Shown here one piece after another: positions 45,227 through 53,453 of a stretch of 64,000 bases of DNA (the stretch's first letter is position 1; each line of letters opens with the position of its first letter). Where the stretch lies: contig JAUWQV010000003.1 of NCBI GenBank assembly GCA_030610945.1, positions 124,001 through 188,000 of the forward strand, in the 5' to 3' direction. The stretch is from Methanocellales archaeon (GTDB lineage Archaea; Halobacteriota; UBA148; JAUWXC01). Made by a program: the position numbers and the translations under genes. The notes beneath the pieces were generated by a model that saw only the letters and a program-made list of their open reading frames with translations, was not told where the DNA came from and made no database searches.

Positions 45227-46717
45227 ATGGAAGAAATAACTATATCCGTATTACCTGTAATAGCGGTACTTTTGCCCCTGTTGAGCGCAGGACCGGTGTT
45301 TTTTGCGAGGGGGGCAATTTCCGAGGACTTTAGAGATTATCTTGCGATAGGAGTAAGCGCGATAACCTTCTTGGCCGTCATGGCAATGATCCCCACCCTA
45401 ATGGGCGGCAAAATAATCGAATACGTGCTCATATCCCAGGAGGTAACCCCAGTCGAGATCGCATTTAGGGTTGACCATCTTGGTCTGATAGTTGCGATAG
45501 CATCCTCATTCGTCTGGATGCTTGCTATGATATACTCAAGAAGATACATGGCTCACGAGCATGCGAAGGACAGATACTACGCGTTCATGGTGTTAACCCT
45601 TGGTGCCATGATGGGCATCGTGCTCACGAAGAATTTGTTCGCGTTATATGTATTCTTTGAGATGCTGGCGCTGTCGTCGTACGTGCTCGTTATCCATGAG
45701 GAGACCAAGGAGGCTCTATCGGCAGGCAAGAAATATCTGTTCATTTCCATCGGATTTGGGCTTTTCCTCTTGCTAGCGATACTTATGACATACATGATAG
45801 CCGGTACGATAAATCTGGACCAAATCGGCATTCTGCCCCATGAAGGCGCATCAAAATTGGCATATGGAGCGCTCTTCTTCGCGTTCATAGCTGGCTTTGG
45901 CGCAAAGGCTGGTATGTTTCCTGTGCATGTATGGCTCCCTGATGCACATCCAGTCGCGCCAGCCCCAGCATCTGCACTACTTTCCGGCGTGATGATCAAG
46001 GCTGGTGCGTATGGCATTATTCGCGTGGTCTACAATGTATTCGGTCCCGAACTTGTGTCTGAGATAGGAGTCAATACAATACTGGCCATACTTGCTGGAA
46101 TAACGATATTCCTGGGTAGTGCGGTCGCGATTTCTCAAAAAGAGATAAAGAGGATGCTTGCGTACTCGAGCATAAGTCAGATAGGCTACGTCATCCTCGG
46201 CGCCACACTGCTGACCCATGAAGGATTAAAGGGCAGCATTCTTCACATCTTCAACCATGCATTCATGAAGGGGTGCCTGTTTCTATGCGCCGGTGCCATC
46301 ATCCATCAAACAGGGCTCAGAAATATCGACGATTTCGGCGAATTAGGGCAGAAGATGCCGGTTACGATGCTCTGTTTCACGGTAGCCGCGCTCTCGATGA
46401 TAGGCATCCCACCCCTGAACGGTTTCGTCAGCAAGTGGATACTTTGTTTGGGCGCACTCGAAGCAGGCAATATCGTCCTCGTATTATTCGTAGCAGTGCT
46501 ATTGCTGAGCAGTCTGATGAATGCCATCTATTACATGCCCATCATCATCAAGGCGTTCTTTGGTCCTAAGTCCAAGAAGCAGGTGAAAAATGTCGATCCT
46601 GGATTAAGCATGTTAATACCGATCGTAGCTCTTGCACTCGGTTGTCTGCTATTCGGAATATTCGCAAATCTACCGCTGTCAATCATAGAGTTGGCGGTTC
46701 ACGCACTACTTGGATAG
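45227..46717 (+). CDS. antiporter subunit, NuoL/M-like paralogue 2
   Basis: 496 residues, about 14 helices. The Glu (FFEMLALSSYVLVI) and the Lys positions (GKKYLF, GFGAKAGMFPVHVW, VMIKAGAYGIIRV, HAFMKGCLFL) are all kept. The preceding gap of 46 bp is the largest in the operon. DNA 45896-45957 is identical to 48919-48980 in the last subunit. Confidence 0.92.
   Translation: MEEITISVLPVIAVLLPLLSAGPVFFARGAISEDFRDYLAIGVSAITFLAVMAMIPTLMGGKIIEYVLISQEVTPVEIAFRVDHLGLIVAIASSFVWMLAMIYSRRYMAHEHAKDRYYAFMVLTLGAMMGIVLTKNLFALYVFFEMLALSSYVLVIHEETKEALSAGKKYLFISIGFGLFLLLAILMTYMIAGTINLDQIGILPHEGASKLAYGALFFAFIAGFGAKAGMFPVHVWLPDAHPVAPAPASALLSGVMIKAGAYGIIRVVYNVFGPELVSEIGVNTILAILAGITIFLGSAVAISQKEIKRMLAYSSISQIGYVILGATLLTHEGLKGSILHIFNHAFMKGCLFLCAGAIIHQTGLRNIDDFGELGQKMPVTMLCFTVAALSMIGIPPLNGFVSKWILCLGALEAGNIVLVLFVAVLLLSSLMNAIYYMPIIIKAFFGPKSKKQVKNVDPGLSMLIPIVALALGCLLFGIFANLPLSIIELAVHALLG
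45896..45957 (+). repeat. 62-bp tract identical to 48919-48980
   Basis: The tract covers the helix 7-8 loop GFGAKAGMFPVHVWLPDAHP and matches 48919-48980 base for base, including every synonymous position. High identity continues for about 60 bp further downstream with scattered third-position changes. Confidence 0.9.
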
Positions 46718-46729
46718 AGGAGAAAAACA

Positions 46730-48223
46730 ATGGAGCCAGTATACTCGATAAGACCAGCTCTTGCAATTGTCATTTCGCTGACTTGTGCGGGGTTGATCGG
46801 TCTCACAGGCAAAAGGCATAGGAACTTTAGAGAATTCTGGACCCTTTCCGCAGCTGTATCCAAATATATTATAGTTATATCGATGTTTCCCCTTGTTTAC
46901 CATGGCGGCGAATACATATTCTCCACGTTTGAAATCATACCCGGTGTGGGTTTTGATTTGAGGGTTGATGCCTTCAGCATGTTCTTCGCATTTTTATCAT
47001 CCTTCCTGTGGATCGTGACATCGGTGTATTCGATAGGCTATATGAGGTCGCTCCATGAGCACTCACAAACCAGGTATTACTTCTCGTTTGCCGTGTGCAT
47101 AGCATCTACTATCGGCATAGCCTTTGCAGATAACCTGTTCACCTTGTTCATATTCTATGAAATGCTGACTATAGCGACATATCCTCTGATTATCCATGAG
47201 GAGACGCCAGAGGCGATGGCTGCCGGCAGGAAGTATCTGATATATCTTTTGAGTGCAAGTCTATTCGTCCTGCTTGGCATGGTTATAACATATTCCTTAA
47301 CTGGAACTCTTACCTTTTCTAATAATGGTATATTAGCTGGTCATGGCACGCCTGAGATGTTGAAGACGCTATTTGTGCTTTTCATAATCGGTTTCGGCAC
47401 AAAGGCTGCCATCATGCCCCTCCATGGCTGGCTGCCGAGCGCTATGGTGGCACCCACACCTGTCAGCGCCTTGCTGCATGCTGTAGCGGTCGTAAAGGCA
47501 GGCATTTTTGGACTCATACGGGTGATATATTTCATTTATGGCACGGATCTCATGAGGGAGCTTGGTCTTGGTTTGCCCCTTGCCGTCGCGGCATCAATCA
47601 CGATTATCGTAGCGTCGCTGTTTGCGCTGGCGCAGGACAGTCTCAAGTTAAGGTTAGCGTATTCTACAGTGAGCCAGTTATCCTATATTGTCTTGGGTGT
47701 TGCACTGCTGACGACAAGCGCTGCCACTGGAGGAATAATACACATCGCGAACCAGGCGTTCATGAAGATAACGCTGTTCTTCTGCGCTGGTGCGATCTTC
47801 ATCCAGACCGGCAAAAAGAACATCAGCGAGATGCACGGCATTGGAAAGACCATGCCCCTCACGATGATATGCTTCGCGATATGTGCCATGGGTATGGCTG
47901 GCGTTCCGCCAATGGCTGGCTTCATAACCAAATGGTATTTGTGTTTAGGTGCCTTAGAGGCAGGACAACCAATATTCGTAGCCGTGCTATTAACGAGTGC
48001 GTTGCTGAACATAGCCTACTTCTTCCCTCTTATCTATAATGCATTCTTTATGGAGCCGGAAAAGGGAGCCAAGAAGGATAACGACCCTACCTGGTGGCTA
48101 TTGCTGCCCATCGTGATATGTGCGCTAGCATCCATATTCTTAGGGTTGATACCGAGAGCACCATTCACACCCCTCAGGCTAGCATCGGTCGTAGTTGAAC
48201 AGATCATGGGAGGTCTGTTATGA
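46730..48223 (+). CDS. antiporter subunit, NuoM/N-like paralogue 3
   Basis: 497 residues, about 14 helices. Glu in FYEMLTIATYPLII and Lys in GRKYLIYLL, GFGTKAAIMPLHGWLPSA, VVKAGIFGLIRV and ANQAFMKITLFFCAG are kept. The tip of the helix 7-8 loop differs from paralogues 2 and 4 (PSAMVAPTPVSALLH). Overlaps paralogue 4 by 4 bp. Confidence 0.92.
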   Translation: MEPVYSIRPALAIVISLTCAGLIGLTGKRHRNFREFWTLSAAVSKYIIVISMFPLVYHGGEYIFSTFEIIPGVGFDLRVDAFSMFFAFLSSFLWIVTSVYSIGYMRSLHEHSQTRYYFSFAVCIASTIGIAFADNLFTLFIFYEMLTIATYPLIIHEETPEAMAAGRKYLIYLLSASLFVLLGMVITYSLTGTLTFSNNGILAGHGTPEMLKTLFVLFIIGFGTKAAIMPLHGWLPSAMVAPTPVSALLHAVAVVKAGIFGLIRVIYFIYGTDLMRELGLGLPLAVAASITIIVASLFALAQDSLKLRLAYSTVSQLSYIVLGVALLTTSAATGGIIHIANQAFMKITLFFCAGAIFIQTGKKNISEMHGIGKTMPLTMICFAICAMGMAGVPPMAGFITKWYLCLGALEAGQPIFVAVLLTSALLNIAYFFPLIYNAFFMEPEKGAKKDNDPTWWLLLPIVICALASIFLGLIPRAPFTPLRLASVVVEQIMGGLL

Positions 48224-50796
48224 GCGATATATCTCACGAAGTTGCTCACGGGATGGTGGAAGCGGCGCATCTGCATATATCAGCGGTTCCAGTGTGGGCA
48301 ATAGCAGTTCCATTGATTGGTGCTATTCTAGCATACGTCATCGGGAGGCGGTCAGAGAGGGCAAGGGATGTTTTAGCGGTAGCGATAACCATACTCACCT
48401 TTGGCTTAGTGGCCTCTATGTGCCCCGTCATGCTGTCTGGAGACAAAATCGCATACACACTTCACTCACCTTTCACCCTATACGAACCTACATTTGTAGT
48501 GGATCCTTTTGCCTTCTTAATTGCCCTGGTCACATCCTTCGTCTGGATGCTTGCCACAATCTATGCATTAAGTTACATGACTCATGAGCATGCCAGAAAC
48601 AGATTTTACCTATTCTCATTGCTCTCCTTGGCGGTTGACCTTGGAGTTCTCCTGGCTGGCGACTTGTTCACCATGTATATCTTCTTTGAATTACTGGCAA
48701 TATTCTCTTATGTGCTGGTTATCCATGTGGAAACGCCAGAGGCGATGGCTGCTGGCAGGAAGTATTTATTTATAGGTATCACTGGGGGGCTATGCCTTTT
48801 GGCGGCTATTTTCCTGTTGTACCACTATTCTGGAACACTCGAAATCACCTCACTTGCCCAAGCACTAGAAGGAATAGGATACCTAAGGTACCTAATCTGC
48901 GCGTTAATGCTCATAGGTTTTGGCGCAAAGGCTGGTATGTTTCCTGTGCATGTATGGCTCCCTGATGCACATCCAGTCGCACCGACCCCGGCGTCTGCGC
49001 TACTTTCCGGCGTAATGATCAAGGCTGGTGCATATGGCATCTTCAGGACTGTCAATATGATATTTACGCCACCTGCTGAAGTGGCAGAATACGGTGCAAC
49101 CGTCATTGAACATGCTGCAACCTGGGCTACGGCCACCAACATTGGGTATGTGGTGATATGGATAGGAATAATCACAATGTTTATGGGTGTTATTCTGGCA
49201 TTAATGCAGGAGAACTCAAAAAGGATGCTGGCATATCACAGCATCAGCCAGATGGGGTACATCATACTGGGGGCTGGATGCGCTGCTTATCTTGGAGTAG
49301 AGGGAGTGCTGGGTTTTGCTGGTGGCCTATCCCATATTATAAATCACGCCCTGTTCAAATCGTGTTTGTTCCTGACAGTTGGAGCCGTGTACTATAGGAC
49401 AAGCGAATTGAACATGTATAAACTGGGCGGACTGTGGAGAGAGATGCCCTTCACAGCATTAGCCATGTTCGTTGCAGTCATGGGCATATCTGGAGTGCCA
49501 GGATTTAATGGATTTGTGAGCAAGTCCCTGTTACATCATGCCATCGTTGAGTCCTATCATCATCATGGCGACCCCTTGTTGGGCTTTGCAGAGATTATAT
49601 TTGTGGTAACTGCTGGTGGCACTTTTGCCTCGAACATAAAAATGTTCATATTCACTTTTCTGGGCAAGAAACCAGATAATATCAAGAAGTTAGGAAAAGT
49701 AAAACCAGCCCCACTACCGATGAAGATTGCAATGGGCGCCTTAGTAGCATCGATTATTCTAATAGGCATAATGCCCAATCTGCTGTTGAGTATAGTAGTT
49801 CCTGCTGCAGGCCTTCATGCTTTCTCTTTGCATGGAATAGAGCACCTGGCAGAATACCTGACTCATCCTCTCCACTTCTTTACAGTAGAAGGTGTGTTGG
49901 TTGCAAGTACAGAGTTGATGATAGGTGGCATCATATTCGTAACGGGTATACGCTTTGGGTGGTTCCACTGGGAGCACAAGATTCCGCGCTGGTTTGGAGT
50001 TAATTACTGGTATGGAAAAATCGCAAATGCCTTCATCTGGCTCTGCCAGAAGCCCATTACCATCTTTGACAGGGTTGTAAATGCGGTATATATGGTGTCA
50101 GCAGAGAAATTTCTCTGGTTCTGCAAATATCCTTCCACGAGATTGGATGAGGGCATCGACCAGGGATACCTGAGAGTAGCTAATGGTTTCCTAGGGGTTG
50201 TGGGACCTTCCACCAAGCTTGATGAGGATATAAATAAGGCATATGTAAAGGGTGCTAAAGGATTCCTCAGACTCGCAGGACCCGCTACGAAATTTGACAA
50301 GGACGTGGATAGGGCATATATAAAGGGTGCTAAAGGATTCGTTGACTTTGCAAAAGGGCCTGCCACGAGATTTGACAAGAGGGTGGATAAAGGTTATGTA
50401 AAGGGCACAGAAGGAGCCGTCGCATTAGCTAGAAGTCCTGTTGCAAGAGGCAGAAGAGTGCGCTTTACAGGGACGTACGACAAACTCACCACATTTGGCG
50501 CAGACCCAATTCCGACAATTGTAGTCCTCGTCTCCAACTGGTTTATACAGATAAACATGGCGCTCGTCGGGGTTGTTGCGTATCCTTACGCTTTCGTTAA
50601 CTATATCCTGGACTTAATAAGCAAAAAGCCTGGAGAACCCATCACGAGCATTGGGGAAAAGACACATCAATTTAGGGAAACGTATAAACCGACCATGCCT
50701 CATGTCGAGAGCATTGGATTTGCATTATTCATAGTGGCGGTCATGCTCACGATATATATCATATACATCGCGCTGGAATACCTCCTCCACTTTTAG
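48220..50796 (+). CDS. large antiporter subunit, NuoL/MrpA-like, with C-terminal repeat extension
   Basis: 858 residues, against about 500-650 for the family. Residues 1-~600 are a NuoL-like antiporter domain with Glu in FFELLAIFSYVLVI and Lys in GRKYLFIGI, GFGAKAGMFPVHVW, VMIKAGAYGIFRT and HALFKSCLFL. Residues 616-743 hold five tandem ~25-residue repeats, then two closing membrane helices (about 765-790 and 832-855). The first 30 residues are an extracytoplasmic His-rich tail. The stop overlaps a converging small gene. A complex I or Mbh subunit is the alternative, but no hydrogenase or quinone genes are nearby. Confidence 0.92.
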   Translation: MSDISHEVAHGMVEAAHLHISAVPVWAIAVPLIGAILAYVIGRRSERARDVLAVAITILTFGLVASMCPVMLSGDKIAYTLHSPFTLYEPTFVVDPFAFLIALVTSFVWMLATIYALSYMTHEHARNRFYLFSLLSLAVDLGVLLAGDLFTMYIFFELLAIFSYVLVIHVETPEAMAAGRKYLFIGITGGLCLLAAIFLLYHYSGTLEITSLAQALEGIGYLRYLICALMLIGFGAKAGMFPVHVWLPDAHPVAPTPASALLSGVMIKAGAYGIFRTVNMIFTPPAEVAEYGATVIEHAATWATATNIGYVVIWIGIITMFMGVILALMQENSKRMLAYHSISQMGYIILGAGCAAYLGVEGVLGFAGGLSHIINHALFKSCLFLTVGAVYYRTSELNMYKLGGLWREMPFTALAMFVAVMGISGVPGFNGFVSKSLLHHAIVESYHHHGDPLLGFAEIIFVVTAGGTFASNIKMFIFTFLGKKPDNIKKLGKVKPAPLPMKIAMGALVASIILIGIMPNLLLSIVVPAAGLHAFSLHGIEHLAEYLTHPLHFFTVEGVLVASTELMIGGIIFVTGIRFGWFHWEHKIPRWFGVNYWYGKIANAFIWLCQKPITIFDRVVNAVYMVSAEKFLWFCKYPSTRLDEGIDQGYLRVANGFLGVVGPSTKLDEDINKAYVKGAKGFLRLAGPATKFDKDVDRAYIKGAKGFVDFAKGPATRFDKRVDKGYVKGTEGAVALARSPVARGRRVRFTGTYDKLTTFGADPIPTIVVLVSNWFIQINMALVGVVAYPYAFVNYILDLISKKPGEPITSIGEKTHQFRETYKPTMPHVESIGFALFIVAVMLTIYIIYIALEYLLHF
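48919..48980 (+). repeat. 62-bp tract identical to 45896-45957
   Basis: Second copy of the tract described at 45896-45957, at the same protein position in paralogue 4. Confidence 0.9.
50065..50447 (+). repeat. five tandem ~25-codon repeats in the last antiporter subunit
   Basis: Units read FDRVVNAVYMVSAEKFLWF..., LDEGIDQGYLRVANGFLGV..., LDEDINKAYVKGAKGFLRL..., FDKDVDRAYIKGAKGFVDF..., FDKRVDKGYVKGTEGAVAL.... Each unit ends in GPATK-, GPSTK- or SPVAR-like residues. Hydrophobic and charged residues alternate as in a long amphipathic helix. The unit resembles the short DRxVVDGxVNG segment before the last helix of bacterial NuoL, here multiplied. Confidence 0.85.
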
Positions 50797-50951
50797 ATGA
50801 CGCCTAATACGTACAGGAGAAGCATGACAGCGCCGATTATTATGCCTAATACTGCACAGATCTGTCCCACTAAAAAAAGCAGGTATATCTTAGCTCGCAT
50901 CTCCGGCTTTTTGAGAAGTTCCCTTAACCACTCGTCACTCAAGTCAAACAT
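50793..50951 (-). CDS. small membrane protein downstream of the ATP synthase
   Basis: 52 residues: a charged N-terminus (MFDLSDEWLRELLKKPEMRA) and two hydrophobic helices (about 22-50). The ATG is 6 bp after the previous gene's stop, so it is probably the last gene of the ATP synthase transcript. It overlaps the end of the antiporter operon by 4 bp. No family recognised. Confidence 0.65.
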   Translation of the reverse strand: MFDLSDEWLRELLKKPEMRAKIYLLFLVGQICAVLGIIIGAVMLLLYVLGVI

Positions 50952-50956
50952 CCCAC

Positions 50957-51349
50957 TTAATGATGAGCATGTCTGCCCTCTACTGCATAAAACACCAGGA
51001 AAGCTGTCGCGACCATCATCACGACAAATGTTATGTATCCAATTACAGATGGCAAGTGCTCCATATATTCCGCTACTGCTTTTCCCCTAAGAATAAGAAT
51101 GGCAATTGCGGCTATGATGGTGATTAGAACTGTAAATTCGATGTCCTCTGCTTTGCCAGCATGTCTCGTGTAAGCTGCCAGTAGCACTATGGTTACCAGC
51201 AGCGCTGCCCAGAAGGCCCAGTATAGCAGATATAAAATTGTGGATGATACAGATGATCCCTGATGTACCTCATGCGAAACCTCAGCGGCAGCAAAGATAA
51301 CTGGCGAGAATATATTAAAAACCGTAATAGTGGATAATATCTTCATCAC
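50957..51349 (-). CDS. membrane protein downstream of atpD, unknown
   Basis: 130 residues. An N-terminal signal-like helix (about 4-22), a His-containing outside stretch (SHEVHQGSS), then three hydrophobic helices (about 36-58, 71-90 and 101-122), ending in HAHH. The helices lack the charges of an ion path. It follows atpD by 38 bp on the same strand. Function unknown; an ATP synthase assembly or membrane accessory role is only a guess from position. Confidence 0.7.
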   Translation of the reverse strand: MMKILSTITVFNIFSPVIFAAAEVSHEVHQGSSVSSTILYLLYWAFWAALLVTIVLLAAYTRHAGKAEDIEFTVLITIIAAIAILILRGKAVAEYMEHLPSVIGYITFVVMMVATAFLVFYAVEGRHAHH

Positions 51350-51387
51350 CTTCTTTTTTAAAAGGATATTGCTCTCTTTTACTATTT

Positions 51388-51987
51388 CTATATTTCTTCC
51401 AGTAATGCCTTGATTCTCTTTCTCCTGAAGAAGTCCTCTCGTTCTAATTCCTCGAGATGCATCTCGATGAAGTTTTGCGTTGCGCTGAGCTTGGGTATGA
51501 ATATGTTCTCCAGCGCGTTGACCCTCCTTTTGGTCTTCTCTACCTCCTGGGCCAGCATTCTTATTGCGCCATCGCTCTCTGCCAGTTTGAGCACGTGCTT
51601 CAATACTTCCTCAAAGCAACTCGCTGCCTCGTCTAACTTTGCTGACGTGCCAGCGTAGCCATATCCTCTCTCTTTACCCGCCTGAAGGGACACTTCCTCT
51701 ATGATGGGAATCTTTGCACCCATTATACTCTTGGTGTCGACTTCCACATCTGCCATCTCTGCAACTGAATAGGATGCATTCTCTACACCAGAGCACCCCA
51801 TTATCATTTGTGCCTCTGCCAAGGATTCATATGCCCTTTTGACATTTACCTCTAATCCACTCCTGAGATCTCTGCGCGCATCTATCAACTTGAAGAATTC
51901 CATGACCAGTGCATCCCGCTTCTCCTCCAGCAGATCATGCCCTTTCTCAGCCAACGTTCGCCTTTTCCTTAATTTTAAAAGCTCCAT
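51388..51987 (-). CDS. atpD: A1Ao ATP synthase subunit D (central stalk)
   Basis: At least 199 residues, a long coiled-coil hairpin (helices about 10-70 and 125-195) typical of subunit D, the rotor shaft. The first in-frame ATG lies inside the conserved start: the codons before it read GVRPTR, which in the family precedes this Met. The true start is therefore likely further upstream, for example the CTG at 52024-52026, which has AGGAG 9 nt before it. No ATG, GTG or TTG is in frame between them. Confidence 0.93.
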   Translation of the reverse strand: MELLKLRKRRTLAEKGHDLLEEKRDALVMEFFKLIDARRDLRSGLEVNVKRAYESLAEAQMIMGCSGVENASYSVAEMADVEVDTKSIMGAKIPIIEEVSLQAGKERGYGYAGTSAKLDEAASCFEEVLKHVLKLAESDGAIRMLAQEVEKTKRRVNALENIFIPKLSATQNFIEMHLEELEREDFFRRKRIKALLEEI

Positions 51988-52049
51988 CCGAGTCGGTCTG
52001 ACGCCGCTGAGAATCTCCCTAGCCAGTTTTATCCACTCCTGTACTTTAT

Positions 52050-53453
52050 TTAAGCTTTCGTATATTTAGGATGATACTTTTTGATACATTCTGGGTCGAT
52101 TCTCTTTAACTCAGACTCTGGAAGCATTGATAACAGATTCCAAGCAATTTCAAGCGTTCTCTCAATCGACCTGTCTTCATCGATAGCCTGGTTCATGAAC
52201 TCCCCCTCAAAGCGGTCAGAGAATGCCAGATAGGTTCTATCAAGCTCGGTCAAAGCCTCCTCCCCTACGACTGCGACCAAATCCCGTAATTTTCGCCCCT
52301 CGGCATATGCAGAATAAAGTTGGTCGTTTACATCAGCATGGTCCTCTCTGGTTCGACCTTCGCCAATTCCGCCCTGCATCAACCGCGATAGGCACGGAAG
52401 AACATCGACTGGAGGATATATGCCTTTTCTACTAAACTCCCTGGACAGCACGATTTGCCCCTCTGTGATGTAACCTGTCAGGTCAGGGATTGGATGCGTT
52501 ATGTCGTCGTCTGGCATCGTCAGCATCGGCATCTGAGTGATCGACCCTTTCTTTTCTTTTATTCTGCCGGCCCTTTCATAGATTGATGCAAGGTCGGTAT
52601 ACATGTAGCCGGGATACCCCCTTCGCCCTGGCACCTCTTCCCTAGCAGCTGCTATTTCCCGGAGCGCTTCACAGTAATTGGTCAGGTTGGTCAAAATGAC
52701 GAGTATATGCATATCCTTCTCAAATGCAAGGTATTCTGCCGTAGTCAATCCCAACCTTGGAGTAATAATCCTCTCTATAGCAGGGTCGTCAGCAAGATTG
52801 AGGAATAGCACTGCTTTTTCTAAGGCACCTGTCCTCTCAAAGTCCCTAATGAAGAAATTCGCCTCTTCATGGGTAATTCCCATGGCGACAAACACGACTG
52901 CAAACTCCTCTTTTTTCCCCAGAACTTTTGCTTGTCTGGCTATTTGTGCTGCCAGTTCATTATGGGGCAGCCCTGCACCGGAGAATATGGGGAGTTTCTG
53001 GCCCCTGACAAGCGTGTTCATGCCATCGATGGTTGAAATACCTGTTTCGATAAAATCTCGCGGGAATTCCCTTGCACACGGATTAATTGGGGCACCATGT
53101 ATATCTAGCACCTTTTCCGGGATGATAGGAGGGCCGCCATCGATTGGCGTTCCGGTGCCGTTGAATACCCTTCCCAGCATCTCTACTGACACCGGGATCT
53201 TCATGGTTTCGCCAGTGAACCTGACTGCTGTTGTATCTGTATCCAGGTCATGCGTGCCTTCGAATACCTGGATAATCGCTTTATCAGTCTGTGCCTCGAG
53301 CACCTGTCCTCTCCTTCTTTCGCCAGAGGGGGTCTTAATCTCTACAACCTCTCCATACGCCACACCTGAAACGTTATCTACGACCATCAGCGGTCCGCTT
53401 ACCTCTGTTACAGTCGTATACTCCTTGCTTTTTGATATCGCCATCTTGGTCAT
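52050..53453 (-). CDS. atpB: A1Ao ATP synthase subunit B (non-catalytic)
   Basis: 467 residues. It has the RecA-like fold of the non-catalytic subunit: [19 protein letters not shown] in place of a full Walker A, and [20 protein letters not shown]-like [20 protein letters not shown] at about residue 350. It alternates with subunit A in the hexamer. Overlaps atpA by 4 bp. Confidence 0.97.
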   Translation of the reverse strand: MTKMAISKSKEYTTVTEVSGPLMVVDNVSGVAYGEVVEIKTPSGERRRGQVLEAQTDKAIIQVFEGTHDLDTDTTAVRFTGETMKIPVSVEMLGRVFNGTGTPIDGGPPIIPEKVLDIHGAPINPCAREFPRDFIETGISTIDGMNTLVRGQKLPIFSGAGLPHNELAAQIARQAKVLGKKEEFAVVFVAMGITHEEANFFIRDFERTGALEKAVLFLNLADDPAIERIITPRLGLTTAEYLAFEKDMHILVILTNLTNYCEALREIAAAREEVPGRRGYPGYMYTDLASIYERAGRIKEKKGSITQMPMLTMPDDDITHPIPDLTGYITEGQIVLSREFSRKGIYPPVDVLPCLSRLMQGGIGEGRTREDHADVNDQLYSAYAEGRKLRDLVAVVGEEALTELDRTYLAFSDRFEGEFMNQAIDEDRSIERTLEIAWNLLSMLPESELKRIDPECIKKYHPKYTKA

